Shown: in pieces, positions 1 to 9,860 of the stretch | Numbering within the stretch: position 1 is the first letter of the stretch | How the letters are laid out: each line of letters begins with the position of its first letter | NCBI GenBank assembly: GCA_947650285.1 | Contig: CANTFL010001471.1 | Coordinates: 1 to 64,000 of the forward strand | DNA length: 64,000 nt | Source: Hyaloperonospora brassicae | Taxonomy: Eukaryota; Oomycota; Peronosporomycetes; Peronosporales; Peronosporaceae | Direction: 5' to 3' | Notes under the pieces: model-generated | The model's database searches: none | What the model saw: only the letters and a program-made list of their open reading frames with translations | Told to the model about the DNA's origin: nothing | Translations under genes and position numbers: made by a program

Positions 1-218
1 CGAGGCGTCTTTGATCGGTAGGAGCTAGCAATACCTGTGAAGGTAGCTACTCCTGAGCACTCTGTGCTGTGATTCTTTTGAATCGTTTGGTCCCTTAGGA
101 ACGGGGACCGTAAGCTCTCTGAGCTTGTTGACTCTCTGAGTCGGGTTCGTAGAACCAAAGTTGCTCGTAAGAGCGTTAAGTCTTCCTCTGACTTAAGGAG
201 CTGTGTAGCTCCGCTACA
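1..218 (+). repeat. 3' part of a gypsy LTR, cut by the window start
   Basis: This stretch matches the last part of the LTR of the chromovirus at 8188-15713, ending at the same GCTACA terminus (213-218). The sequence after it is not the primer-binding site seen in the full element. It is therefore either the 3' LTR of an element lying to the left or a solo LTR. It has only one copy of the 51-base motif that is tandemly doubled in the LTRs of the full element, so it belongs to another sub-lineage. Confidence 0.8.
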
Positions 219-2505
219 GGTAAGGCTAACTATTTCCTTTCGGCAACAAATTTATTCTGCATGAGCTTTTGAAAATCGCATGATGTTGATCTCTGTCAAG
301 AGACTCTATCATACCACTAATGGCGATCTCACTAAAGAAAAACTCATTCGCCTAACCACATTTTAATAAAAATCACTTAAATGGTAGTTACCACCACGCG
401 TGACATGAAGCTTTTTCCCTCATTAAGTTTGTTCATGTTGGGTGAAACGACCGTGGTCATTGACCGGACCGTGCATAAGTGTTACCATGTGTACTGGGGC
501 TAACTTATTACCATGTAACTGGTAAGCCCTTGTGCCGTAATAGTACAAGGATGTGCGCTCTTAAAACTTCGTGTACACCGTAAGTGCAGAGGAAGTGAAG
601 AATTTGATCATCATTTGCTCGAAAGGAATGAATTGTAAATCGATGTTTTTAAATATAGGTAAGCCTCATAAACAAACCCTCTTTATCTTACTTGCACTAG
701 ATCAAACTGCAAATTTCCAATGCAGAATCTCACTCACCACCCATGCGCGCGTCTAGCAGCGATTGGTGGCTTCTTCGGCTGATATCATGGCATATATCAA
801 CCAATTGTGAAGCAGTGCTGAATATTAACTCTAAATGTAATACTACATTAAAAGTTGGTTAGGAGATGTTGATGAATATTATCAACAAAGATTAAGTAAC
901 ATTTACATATTAATATCAATGACATGTAATGGGCTCACCCCGTTACATATTGTGGCTGTACTCTGCAGCGAGGAGGCAAGTCTCGCGCTGCAGGAGTCAA
1001 GAGGCGATGGTACGTGAGTGTCGAGAGGTGATGGTGCGTGCGTGTCAAAAGTCATCGTTGGTCAGGGTTCGTGCGGACAAGAGTCGTTATTGCTTCGAAT
1101 GGCGCTGTATGTATGTAGCACAGGTTTGATCGACTCAAAAGGTCAATGAGGGCTGGACGCGGTGTATATTGCTGACAACTTGATGAGGAAAGCGTCGTCG
1201 GCATAGTTTGTGCTGTTGCTCCGTTCTAGCAGTCTCAGCACCCAACACACAAGTCGATGTCGACGCGTAGCATGTAACTGATGCAGTATCCAGCATAAAA
1301 GTACATGCCTTTGCAATTATACGTGTCGTTGTTCGAATCGATCGTATGCGTTGGACCACCTGTCTTCATCACCGCAACACGTCGTACCATACAACCTGAG
1401 GAAAAAGACTCGTTATGCGCTACAGCTCCTTCGCTTCTGCTCGTACCGCTGGTCCTGACTGATCGTCTCACACGCAGATCGAGATCCAGACCCGGTGTCC
1501 TTTTTCTTGGATGCTGAGGCATCGCCACTGGTCCACAAAGCGTCTTCGCCTGTGCATTCGACTGGCGCCAAGCGTCACTCTCCTGATGGCCATCGCACGA
1601 GCGTGTTTGTCGCAAAAACGACGACTGCTGGCTCCGTGACGACTGCTGGCTCCGTGACGACTGTTGTCTTCATGACGACAGACTTATGCACGATTCCGTA
1701 GGCGTTCCCATCGCCGTGCGTCGAAAGCCTCCTCGCCTTCTGACGTACGGCACAAACGTACCCAACCGAGCGGGACTTGAAAACCGATCGATAGACGGGC
1801 CAACATATTGACTCGTTCAGGCACCATGTGTCTAGGAAAGATATACAGACGCACGTACACACCCTCGTAGCTATATCTCGTTGTGCACATGACGCGGACC
1901 TCGAGCAGTCAACTACAATAACTGCCTGTAGTGCCCTTCGCGTGCCTGTAGTGGTGGCACGGAAGGGACAAGGTGTGTTGCTTGCCTGGAAAAGAAAACG
2001 TACCTCGTACTTCAGTCGCTCTCGATCTTATTGAGTGCCATACGCGCACGGCGTCGTTGCAGACGACCCTTTCGCTTGCGCACCGCACACCTCTGTCGTG
2101 TTTCTTGTCATCGTGTCTCGACTCTACTACGTGCGCACGACGCCCGTCTTTTGGAGACGTCGCACATAAACGCGGATGTACGCAAGTGCCGCCTACGCCC
2201 GAACGTGCGTGACGCGCTGCCACGGCCCAATCAAGTGGCGCGTGCCAAGTTGGACGCGGATGTTCGAAAGGCGCGTCGCAGATAGGCGTGTTCCTGTCTC
2301 ATAGACTCCAGTGGCCTTGGAGTCACCCATTTGTGGCGGGAACCCAATACGCAAAAGTAGCCATCCGAATTCGCAGAGGTGCGTGCGCTATGCCGAGTCG
2401 TTTAACGTCCATGTGGAGAGTCATTGTGCAATTTACCACCTACAGCTCCGATCGATAGTAACACAACGGATCGATCCATCGGTCAACCAGCGAAGGAACC
2501 ACTTC
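219..2505. other. Unassigned DNA upstream of the PX-RING gene
   Basis: No gene recognised. Several short open frames occur on both strands, but none has a domain or a convincing start, and the frames overlap one another. Composition becomes richer in G+C from about 950 onward, approaching the gene. A short 18-base tandem repeat lies at 1621-1674. The last few hundred bases probably hold the promoter of the PX-RING gene. Confidence 0.5.
1621..1674. repeat. 18-base tandem repeat, three copies
   Basis: Two perfect copies of an 18-base unit (1621-1638 and 1639-1656), beginning ACGACTGCTGG, are followed by one degenerate copy (1657-1674). The unit is a multiple of three, but no surrounding reading frame is convincing. 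Confidence 0.7.
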
Positions 2506-2520
2506 CCCATTCACTCTGTC
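2506..2520 (+). promoter_or_regulatory. Possible initiator (Inr-like) of the PX-RING gene
   Basis: The sequence CCATTCACTCTG (2507-2518) resembles the oomycete initiator, whose core is a pyrimidine-rich TCA motif. It lies about 15-25 bases before the chosen ATG at 2533, which would give a very short 5' UTR as is common in oomycetes. The match is by eye only. Confidence 0.3.
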
Positions 2521-2532
2521 CACGACATCACC

Positions 2533-3489
2533 ATGAACAGATCCGTTGAGCCAGACCACGTGACGCCCCAACCGCCGAAACGACCGGCGTCGAAGATCTA
2601 CACGCTCAAAGAGCTGCGTCAGTGCACGGGGAGCGAGTTGCCACTTCGTCTGAGCGTCAGCGCAACCAAGAAAGAAGAGGGCTATGCCGTATACACGATC
2701 ACGACGTCGAGCTTGTCGACCCAGAACCGATGCCACGCATCGTACCGGTACTCGGAGTTCCTGGCATTTCGCACCCAAGTCGAAGAGCTGTGGACGTGCC
2801 ACGATGGCAAGTGTCAAGGATCATGCCAGTCCCTCCGCGACCTCATTGACGCGTGTTTCCCAAAGAAAGTGGGCCCCATGTCGACCTGGTCGTTCATGGT
2901 AGAAGACCGCAAGAACAAGTTCAAGAACGTGCTGATCCACTTGCTGCGGTCGGTACTGCTCCCCGGCAGCATTATGAAGTGCTTCCACGCACGTCAGCAA
3001 CTACCTCCTGCTCTCTTCAAGTTCCTGGGCATTGAGGACAACGCAGACAAGCGGTCGCTACTGCAGGTGTATGTGGACAACCACCAGCGTGGCATGAAGA
3101 AGTCTTCGAGTCACACGGCACTGTCGTCGCTGGAAGGCGTTGCGGCGAAAGCTTCGATGCAAAAGTCTGCAACGACGCCGAACTTGGCTCAGATGGAGCT
3201 TGATGCCGAAGAGAAAGGCGCGGCCAGCGATGTGGAGGAGCTAAAGTGCATGATCTGTCTCGACAACGTCGAGAATGATGTGCATGCTACTGGTCCACAG
3301 GGTCTTGTAACGCTCTCGTGCAAGCACGCGTATCACCGCGAGTGTATCTTTGAGTGGCTGCTATTTCAGTACCACTGCCCAATGTGCCGTGCACAGGTTG
3401 GTCCGCATGCCACGACAAACTACGCGTGCCCAAAGATGCAGGAACAGTGGTGGCTTGGCAACTTTAAGCAGAACCCACTCGCTGAGTAA
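2533..3489 (+). CDS. PX domain - RING-H2 finger protein
   Basis: A 318-residue protein, probably a membrane-recruited E3 ubiquitin ligase. The ATG at 2533 sits in a good context (CACCATGAA). The frame is open further upstream, but only from a GTG. Residues of about 22-155 form a PX (phosphoinositide-binding) domain with the typical RYSEF core at 72-76. After a Ser/Lys-rich linker comes a complete RING-H2 finger: Cys239, Cys242, Cys263, His265, His268, Cys271, Cys282 and Cys285. The tail after the RING (WWLGNFKQNP) is shared with the broken paralogue at 3977-5017. PX domains usually bind PI3P on endosomes, so action at endomembranes is likely, though the ubiquitin ligase role is inferred from the finger alone. 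No intron is needed. The pair of copies lies tail to tail. Confidence 0.85.
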   Translation: MNRSVEPDHVTPQPPKRPASKIYTLKELRQCTGSELPLRLSVSATKKEEGYAVYTITTSSLSTQNRCHASYRYSEFLAFRTQVEELWTCHDGKCQGSCQSLRDLIDACFPKKVGPMSTWSFMVEDRKNKFKNVLIHLLRSVLLPGSIMKCFHARQQLPPALFKFLGIEDNADKRSLLQVYVDNHQRGMKKSSSHTALSSLEGVAAKASMQKSATTPNLAQMELDAEEKGAASDVEELKCMICLDNVENDVHATGPQGLVTLSCKHAYHRECIFEWLLFQYHCPMCRAQVGPHATTNYACPKMQEQWWLGNFKQNPLAE

Positions 3490-3976
3490 GACAGTGCGTA
3501 CACTTCAGATCCTAACGATAATTTATTTCTTCGGACAACACCTTCACCATTTACACGGGACACGATGTCACGACCATCCTCTTTCCTTGCGGCATTGTAG
3601 TCTGCCGAAGGTTGCTGGTATGACCACAACAGCAAACAGCTAAATGTACTTGAGTTTTGATGTCGGTATTGTAGTAGTTGAACCGAGGGGGTCGCGCGAA
3701 ATCGCTCGATCAACATGATATCAATCTTCTTGCACGATACTTCGTCGCGCGACCGACTTCCGTCGCATCAAGTTGCTACGATTTTGGCTGCAGTCACGGC
3801 GAGATCAGTCTTACCAATGCATACAGCACTGGCACTTGAGCTAAGGTTTCATTCTAATACACGTTTACATCGACCGCAGTCGATTGACCGATCGAACAAC
3901 AAAGCGTTGTAAAGTCATACCCAGCAACTTGTTCGTTGCTGCATACAACCAACAGGCTGAAAGAAGCGCCAATGGC
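3490..3976. other. Intergenic spacer between convergent PX-RING copies
   Basis: A spacer of 487 bases between the stop codons of two convergently oriented paralogues. It should contain both 3' ends. No gene or clear repeat seen. Confidence 0.6.
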
Positions 3977-5017
3977 TTAACGAGCTGCAGGAGGCACTGG
4001 GTTCTCCTTAAAGTCGCTGAGCCACCATTGGACTTGATTCTTCTGGCGACAGTAGTTGGTTACAGCAGAAAACCCCACCTGAGCTCGACACACAGGGCAG
4101 TCGTACTGGAACAGCAACCATTCAAAAATGCATTTGCGGTGAAACGTGTGTTCGCGCTGCAGGACGATTGGTCTCTTGCTACTGCTTGTATCGACTTCAG
4201 CTGAAGCGCTCCAGCTCACGACGTCGAGACAGATAGCACATTGGTCGACGTCAGTCGGATCTCCGATAGACATACTTGGGACTAGCGATGACAAGTCACA
4301 AGTGACCAACGATCTCTTCCTCTGGTCTCGGGGCTCTGGCATCGATACGTTCGTAATGGTCGCCGCTTCCTTCTTGAGGCCCGGCTGGAGGCTGCCCACA
4401 AACACGTGCAGGAGTGAGCGCTTATCCGCGTCACGCTTGACACCGAGAAACTCGAAAAGATGGGGCGGTAGTCCCCGTCGTGCATGAGAGCACTTCATTG
4501 CACTGCCAGACAGCAGGACACATCGAAGCAAATGCACCAGCACGTTTTCCAGCTTAGCCCCGCGATGCTTGATAGCTCGAGATCGTTTTGACATCATACC
4601 GGGCGTCTCTTTGAAAAAAGCTGCCGTGGCATCACGAATAGCTTGGCACGAACCGCAGCAGTCCTTGTCGTTGCACGTCCACGACTCCTCCACCTTTCTG
4701 CGAAAAGCAAGGAACTCTGAATAGCGCGGTACGAGACTCGCCACCGTGTTGCGGTCGTCACGCTTACGATGGTACAGTTGTACGCCACGTAGTTTTCTTT
4801 CCTCGCGGCCGACGATACACGCGCGTGAAGGGGGATCTCTTGACGAACGTGGCCAGCCAGTGCTCGGAGCGTGTAGCTCTTGCAGTTGGTACGCTTTCCC
4901 GACGGTATATCTCGCTATCGAGTGCTTAAGTTGTTTGGCTCGGGGATGAATTGGTAGCTGTTCATGAGGCAAGAGGTGGTTCCAGACGAGATTGACAGAG
5001 TCTCGCGGGATCCGCAA
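3977..5017 (-). pseudogene. Decayed PX-RING paralogue
   Basis: Clearly a paralogue of the gene at 2533-3489: shared stretches include YSEFLAFR, CIFEWLLFQY and CPVCRAQV. Several lesions point to loss of function. The long open frame has no ATG before about residue 137 and begins with TTG, and the ATG equivalent to that of the intact copy is missing. Between about 4725 and 4865 the ancestral PX sequence lies in another frame (peptide ENYVAYNCTIVSV, matching EEGYAVYTITTSS of the intact copy). A 2-base insertion near 4725 returns it to the long frame. In the RING finger the third zinc ligand is Arg (CGC on the minus strand, 4154-4156) in place of Cys. The other seven ligands are kept. A transcribed, diverged protein cannot be excluded, because the long frame itself stays open. 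Confidence 0.75.
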
Positions 5018-6363
5018 ATGAAGGAATCCACGAACGTTCGTCTGAAGCCTTGACTACGTCCAGCTCAATTGATAGCTCGAGTGTCTGTCACAAGGGCCCC
5101 GTACTGATCTCGGACGCCCGTAGCTTCCACGATTGCCTATGGCAGTACGAGTGTCCTGCTCCTGCGCGAGAAAAGCGCCATCGGGTCTTGCAAGGTGACC
5201 ACGCCCCACTTCCTCGTGCGAACAAGAGATCAAGGCGTACTCGGTTTACCACGCGAGCCCCTTGTTGTCACCGCGCAGACTATTGGGAGGCACAACGACA
5301 CCACGAGACAAGTCCCATTGGCTACAGAGTGCGCGTCATGCAGGTCGTGCACGTCACTTACACCCATCTTTGTCCCATGACGAAGGGACCGACTGATCCG
5401 AAGTTCGACACCTTTTCTTCTTCGTCCGCCATGCGTGCGTGCGTCAGTGAGCAACGTCTGCTCCAGTCGCTGTGGGTTCGATTCTACGAGCGTTGTGTGT
5501 AGTTCCATTCATTGGAATGCGCCGGATATTGTATCAACGTGTGCACCTGACGCGCATCTTGATGATCGCCCATTGCTTCGAGAAGATAACGGACGCCTTG
5601 TCACCAAAGCATATGCCGGTTGTATTTTCTGCAAACTTCAGCTTTCGTTGTGGGTGTGACGCTGTGTCGTGACACCCACGCAGACAAACAAACTGCAGTC
5701 CGGTTTATGGCCTTAGGTCATCGTGCTACCTTTTTCGCAGGCTAACTCTAACTCGACTGTGCATAAAGTCCATATGCGTTGCATGCATAGATTTGCTCGC
5801 AGCCAAGTAAACAACTTATTGTGGCTGCCAGCAACCGCGTCGCAATGGGCAGAGCAGCCAGCATTGCGCAATCAGGTACATGGGACACGGGACGCGCAAC
5901 CTGAATGGCTGAACAATCCAATTCTAGTCAGCTTAAAAGCAGATAGACACGTACGACGTCATGGTCGGATCAAGCATCAGACGAGCGCCTGCATGCCACA
6001 GCAAGCTCGATAGCTCGATAGATCCTCCGTACCCAGCCGATGGATGCTTGTCCGACCTGCCTCGTCTACTGAAGGATCTGCGTCACAAGTACGCATGCAC
6101 GCGCGCACCACAACAAGAACGAGTCGTGGCAGCTGGATCCTTTGCAACACGCACCGAGTCAGCAATCATCCGCAGCTCTCTTTCGATTACCATTGTTCAC
6201 GCACGTCCTAAGTCCAGACGTACCGTCATGGCGACCGTATGCTGCTGAGCTTCTACCTGCGTCCTGGGCTCATGCCACGTACTTGCACTGTGTCCACAGC
6301 AGACCATCTATCTCGTCCATGACCTCAGCCTTGGACTCTCAGCTCTAGCACAGTGCACGCGAC
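5018..6363. other. Gene-less spacer
   Basis: Nothing recognised. A plus-strand open frame at 5050-5502 (150 codons) and smaller frames on both strands have no domain, no signal peptide and no paralogue here. The first part would contain the former promoter of the broken PX-RING copy. Confidence 0.5.
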
Positions 6364-7698
6364 CTAGCACAACACGAGACCAATCTTGTTGCTCTCCATG
6401 CGTGGGCAGCGCCAATTGTACAAGTAGTACATGAGGTCGCCATCCCCAGGGCCGAACTTGAGTTCTTGCAGGTACTCTGCGTTGTCCATGAGGTTGAGCG
6501 CGTTAAACACGTCAAAGCCCTCTTGCTTGGCCATGATCAGCGTGTCGTTTACAAGCTCTGCCAGCGACACCGTTGTAGCCACATTGTAGAACGAGTAGGC
6601 AGCATTCAGCTTACTATGCTTGTCATGGCCAATCACCGTCGATGGCAAGTGGTAGAAGCTCGTAAAGTCCGTGACCTCGTGAGTCTCGGGGTTCTCTACA
6701 ACGTACGCACTAAGAACACCGTCACGCGGAAGCATCCAGTGGGCCACGTCGTGCTGGTCGTAGTGTTGCACAAGGTCAAACTTGGCCAAGTACGTCTCCA
6801 AGAGCGCGGTCACGGGCGCGACATCCTTCTTCTCCATACGCCGGAACCCCAACACGTTCGTGGTCTCCGGTAGCTTGAACATCTTGATCGTACGCGTCAT
6901 CGTCATCCTCGGTGCAAGTCTCGAGAAGCCCACTTCAATCAGTTTCTTCGGGTTCAGCGACCGATGAAAGTAGCGGCACTGGGCGACGGGCATCGGCAGC
7001 ACAACGCCAGCCGTGTACACTGCTTGCCAGACATTACACAAGTTCACTCGACGTGTAATCTCCTTGATCAGCACGGGCGCTAGTCGTTTCGTCCGGAGTT
7101 TCTTGTGCACACAGAGGAAATTAATCTCTGCCATGGCCATGACACTTGTGTACGCACGCGTACGGACGGGAATCCCCGAGATAAAAGCCATGAGCTTCCT
7201 CGTCTTGGCGTTGCGGACACCCACGTGCCAGTGCTTGTGGTAACCCGGAGGGGTGAGTGCCCACTTGAGAAAGTCCACTGAGTAATCGAATCGAAACATA
7301 TTGTCGTCGTCTTCCACGTAGTTTTGCGTGAGCAGGTCGTACACTTCTTGAGCTGCTTGTGCGTCCGAAAGATCCAGTTCGCTCCAGACGAACCCCGATG
7401 CCATGTTGTACGGCTCTTGACGCACGTCTGAGATGCTTTTGGGCGGGTCAATGGCCCCGTGTTCCCGTGGGAACTCGTCCAACGCCGGCACTGGCTGCGT
7501 GTTCCAGAACTTGAAATCCTTCTGAGCGGCGAGCGCGTTGCGGTCGGACGCCGCCTGTCGCGCTTGCAGTTGCTGCTGCTGCTGCTGCTGGGACGTGGCC
7601 AGGTTGAGCTGCTTGAGCACCTCGAGGAACTCTTCTTGCTCTTCGACCGTCACGAGCTCGAGCTTGTCGTCGCGCGGCGATGGAGACGGACTCGTCAT
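6364..7698 (-). CDS. NMT1: Glycylpeptide N-tetradecanoyltransferase (N-myristoyltransferase)
   Basis: A 444-residue cytosolic enzyme (EC 2.3.1.97) that transfers myristate from myristoyl-CoA to the N-terminal glycine of target proteins, enabling membrane attachment. The first ATG of the frame is at 7698; the few codons upstream begin with TTG. Both family signatures are present: EINFLCVHK near residue 189 and KFGPGDGDLMYYLYNW near residue 414. The protein ends a few residues later in KIGLVLC. In this family the C-terminal carboxylate acts as the catalytic base, and the usual end is LL or LQ, so the terminal Cys is a small variation. The N-terminal part is disordered and contains a run of Gln coded by a CTG/CAG tract (about 7565-7595), a typically variable segment. 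Intronless, length normal, no lesions seen. Confidence 0.95.
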   Translation of the reverse strand: MTSPSPSPRDDKLELVTVEEQEEFLEVLKQLNLATSQQQQQQQLQARQAASDRNALAAQKDFKFWNTQPVPALDEFPREHGAIDPPKSISDVRQEPYNMASGFVWSELDLSDAQAAQEVYDLLTQNYVEDDDNMFRFDYSVDFLKWALTPPGYHKHWHVGVRNAKTRKLMAFISGIPVRTRAYTSVMAMAEINFLCVHKKLRTKRLAPVLIKEITRRVNLCNVWQAVYTAGVVLPMPVAQCRYFHRSLNPKKLIEVGFSRLAPRMTMTRTIKMFKLPETTNVLGFRRMEKKDVAPVTALLETYLAKFDLVQHYDQHDVAHWMLPRDGVLSAYVVENPETHEVTDFTSFYHLPSTVIGHDKHSKLNAAYSFYNVATTVSLAELVNDTLIMAKQEGFDVFNALNLMDNAEYLQELKFGPGDGDLMYYLYNWRCPRMESNKIGLVLC

Positions 7699-8187
7699 GC
7701 TAGATCGTTGATTTTCGTTTGTACGACGAGGTGATCCACTTGCTTGGTCGAGCAACAATCAGACGCCGACGAGGGGGGCACGTGAGGTTTTTTGTCGTTT
7801 TGTGTTGTTGTTCCTTTTGTAAAGTTTTGGCTTTTTTACTAGCTCTGATTTTTCATGCTATAGAAACGAAAATCTGCACCAGAATAATCGCAAATATAGA
7901 AAAGAATGAAAAGAAAAAATAATGCATCACTGATGTGTACTGTGCGACCAGATATACTCATACCTGCGACTATTCATATGCCATTCACGTGTATCTGCTG
8001 CGTTCCATCTCTTATTACATGAATAATAACCTTTTTTTCTGCATACGTCGACAGACCTTTTGCAAGTAGGAAAGGTGCAGGGATGCTTCTGGCCAGACCT
8101 AGCAGTGTATTCTATCTTAGTTTGGAATGGCCATGTTGCTTCTATCGATTGTCATACACAGTATCTAATGGTACGGTATTGTTATCT
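7699..8187. other. Promoter region of NMT and left flank of the gypsy element
   Basis: A spacer of 489 bases. The part next to the NMT start is mixed in composition, and the rest is AT-rich with T runs. No gene seen. The five bases just before the LTR (8183-8187, TATCT) resemble those just after the other LTR (15714-15718, TATTT) and may be an imperfect target-site duplication. Confidence 0.5.
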
Positions 8188-8709
8188 TGTAACGGATTTA
8201 CACGTCGACTGGTAGTCGACAATAGGTGTGGTACACACAAGGGATGGGATCTCCTTTAAAGTAATAATAGAACACAAGTGTCAATTGTTGAAGACTGATG
8301 TCTGTCAACCATTGATTACGAGATCGTTTAATAGGTTTATTTAAAACATTAGTGAGTAGGTTAATTACGGTGTTCTTTTAGGTTAAAAGAAGAAATAAAA
8401 TTCAGTTCCCATTTTGATCCAAAAGACACGTGCCTCTCTGAGGCGTCTTGCGATCGTTAAGGAGGTAGCAACGCCTTGTTAAGGCAGCTACTCCTTGTGC
8501 ACTCAGTTCGTTTGATTCTTTGAATCGTTTGGTCCCCCTGGAACAGGGACCGTAAGCTCTCTGAGCTTGTTGACTCTTTGAGTCGGGTTCTTTGAACCAA
8601 ACATTAGCTCTCGAGGCTGTTGACTCTTTGAGTCGGGTTCGTAGAACCAAAGTTGCTCATTGAGCGTTAAGTCTTCTTCTGACTCAAAGAGCTGTGTAGC
8701 TCCGCTACA
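8188..8709 (+). repeat. 5' LTR of the chromovirus
   Basis: A 522-base LTR, TG...CA bounded, aligned with 15193-15713. It contains a 51-base tandem duplication (8555-8605 and 8606-8656, each with the core TTGACTCTTTGAGTCGGGTTC), absent from the LTR pieces at 1-218 and 57402-57929. A palindromic GTCGAC pair lies near its start (8205-8221). Confidence 0.92.
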
Positions 8710-8711
8710 CT

Positions 8712-8720
8712 TGGTAGCAC
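8712..8720 (+). promoter_or_regulatory. Primer-binding site (initiator tRNA-Met-like)
   Basis: TGGTAGCAC begins two bases after the LTR end. Eukaryotic initiator tRNA-Met ends in GCUACCA, so the first seven bases pair perfectly. This is where minus-strand cDNA synthesis of such elements starts. Confidence 0.6.
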
Positions 8721-8768
8721 TAGTAGTCAATCTACGCCTGAGTCGGTAACGACTGATCCTCTGTGAGG

Positions 8769-9804
8769 ATGGAGCAATCCATACCCCTATCTGAGGCCCA
8801 AAAGGTTGCGCTTGAGAAGCTGACCGCGGTCCTAGGCCCTGAGTATGTGGAGCTTCTAGCTGCACAAGGTCCCGATGTGCTCAATGCACGAGTCGAGGCC
8901 TTCATGCACTACGAAACGGCTCTTATAGGGCAGGTTCAAAACCAAGTAGCGTCGTCTATGCCAACACGCTACGTGGCGATGCCAAATGAAGAGGCTAAGC
9001 CTCGTCCCCTTGGGGTGGACGTTATTCATTACTCCGGGAAGGAGGGGGGGAAACCTGACCCTCTGGATCCGTGATATTGAGATGGCCATGAGCTCTGGCC
9101 TTATCTCATTGGATTATCAGCGGGTCTCGCTGGCCATCCACAAGCTCGATGGAAGAGCTAGAGAATGGGCTCTGACGTGTGGCACGTCGGTCGACTTGGC
9201 GTTTCCCACATGGGATTCGATCAAGTTAGACCTATTGCGAGTTTTCTCGCCGCCTAACCAGGCCTATCGCGTGCGCTCACGCTTCTTGTCTACCCGTCAG
9301 GGTAAGAATGAGTTAACGGACTACGTCCAAGAGTTGAGAGCTCTGATGGCTGCTATGCAGTCTGATCCTCTCCCTGAGACAGTATATGTGACTATCTTCA
9401 TGGAAGGTCGTCGTAATGACGTTGCCAGGACCGATGTGTTTTGGGTCCATCCCTCTACTTTTGAGGAGGCTGTTAGCATCGCTCATAATGCTGAACACAA
9501 CTTCAAGTCGGCCAGACTTGGTTGGAATGGGTACAACCCAAGCTTTCAAAGGGCAACCTCTGCGGGTACCTCGGCTTACTGTAAGCCAGAACCTATGGAT
9601 CTAAGCCATGCTGAAGATGAAGGTGAAGCGGAGCTTCATGTTGCAGATCAACGACAGGAAGTGAAACGCTGTTATATGTGCGAAAGCACTAAACACTTGC
9701 GTCCCACTTTTCCTGTGCGTAAGCAACAACCGACTCCTATGGGTCGAAACCCCAGCCACAACCAGAAACCTGGTATGGCACGGGGGAACGTCGACACCCA
9801 GTAG
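8769..9804 (+). pseudogene. gag (nucleocapsid), frameshifted
   Basis: Gag-like protein starting at the ATG at 8769. The frame breaks at a run of seven G (9044-9050) and continues in the next frame to 9804. Removing one G would join the two parts, so this is most simply a homopolymer indel. The central region (WIRDIEMAMSSGL, FLSTRQGKNELTDYVQELR) is the capsid-type retrotransposon gag domain. Near the end is a zinc-knuckle remnant, CYMCESTKHLRPTF, in which the last ligand of the CCHC pattern is Phe (TTT) instead of Cys. The second copy has Tyr (TAT) at the same place. Confidence 0.85.
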
Positions 9805-9860
9805 GTGCGGGGCGGCCTACAGAGGTAGAACTGAGTTCTGTTGCTTCTCTACGAGTTAGA

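Noticed and set aside
2311..2532. N-terminal extension of the PX-RING gene
   Set aside because: The longer frame begins with GTG; the ATG at 2533 has a good context and an initiator-like motif just upstream.
5050..5502. 150-codon plus-strand frame
   Set aside because: No domain, signal peptide or paralogue, and overlapping frames of similar length on the other strand.
8986..9060. Programmed frameshift in gag at the G run
   Set aside because: The shift lies in the middle of the capsid domain, not at a gag-pol boundary, so a simple G insertion is more likely.
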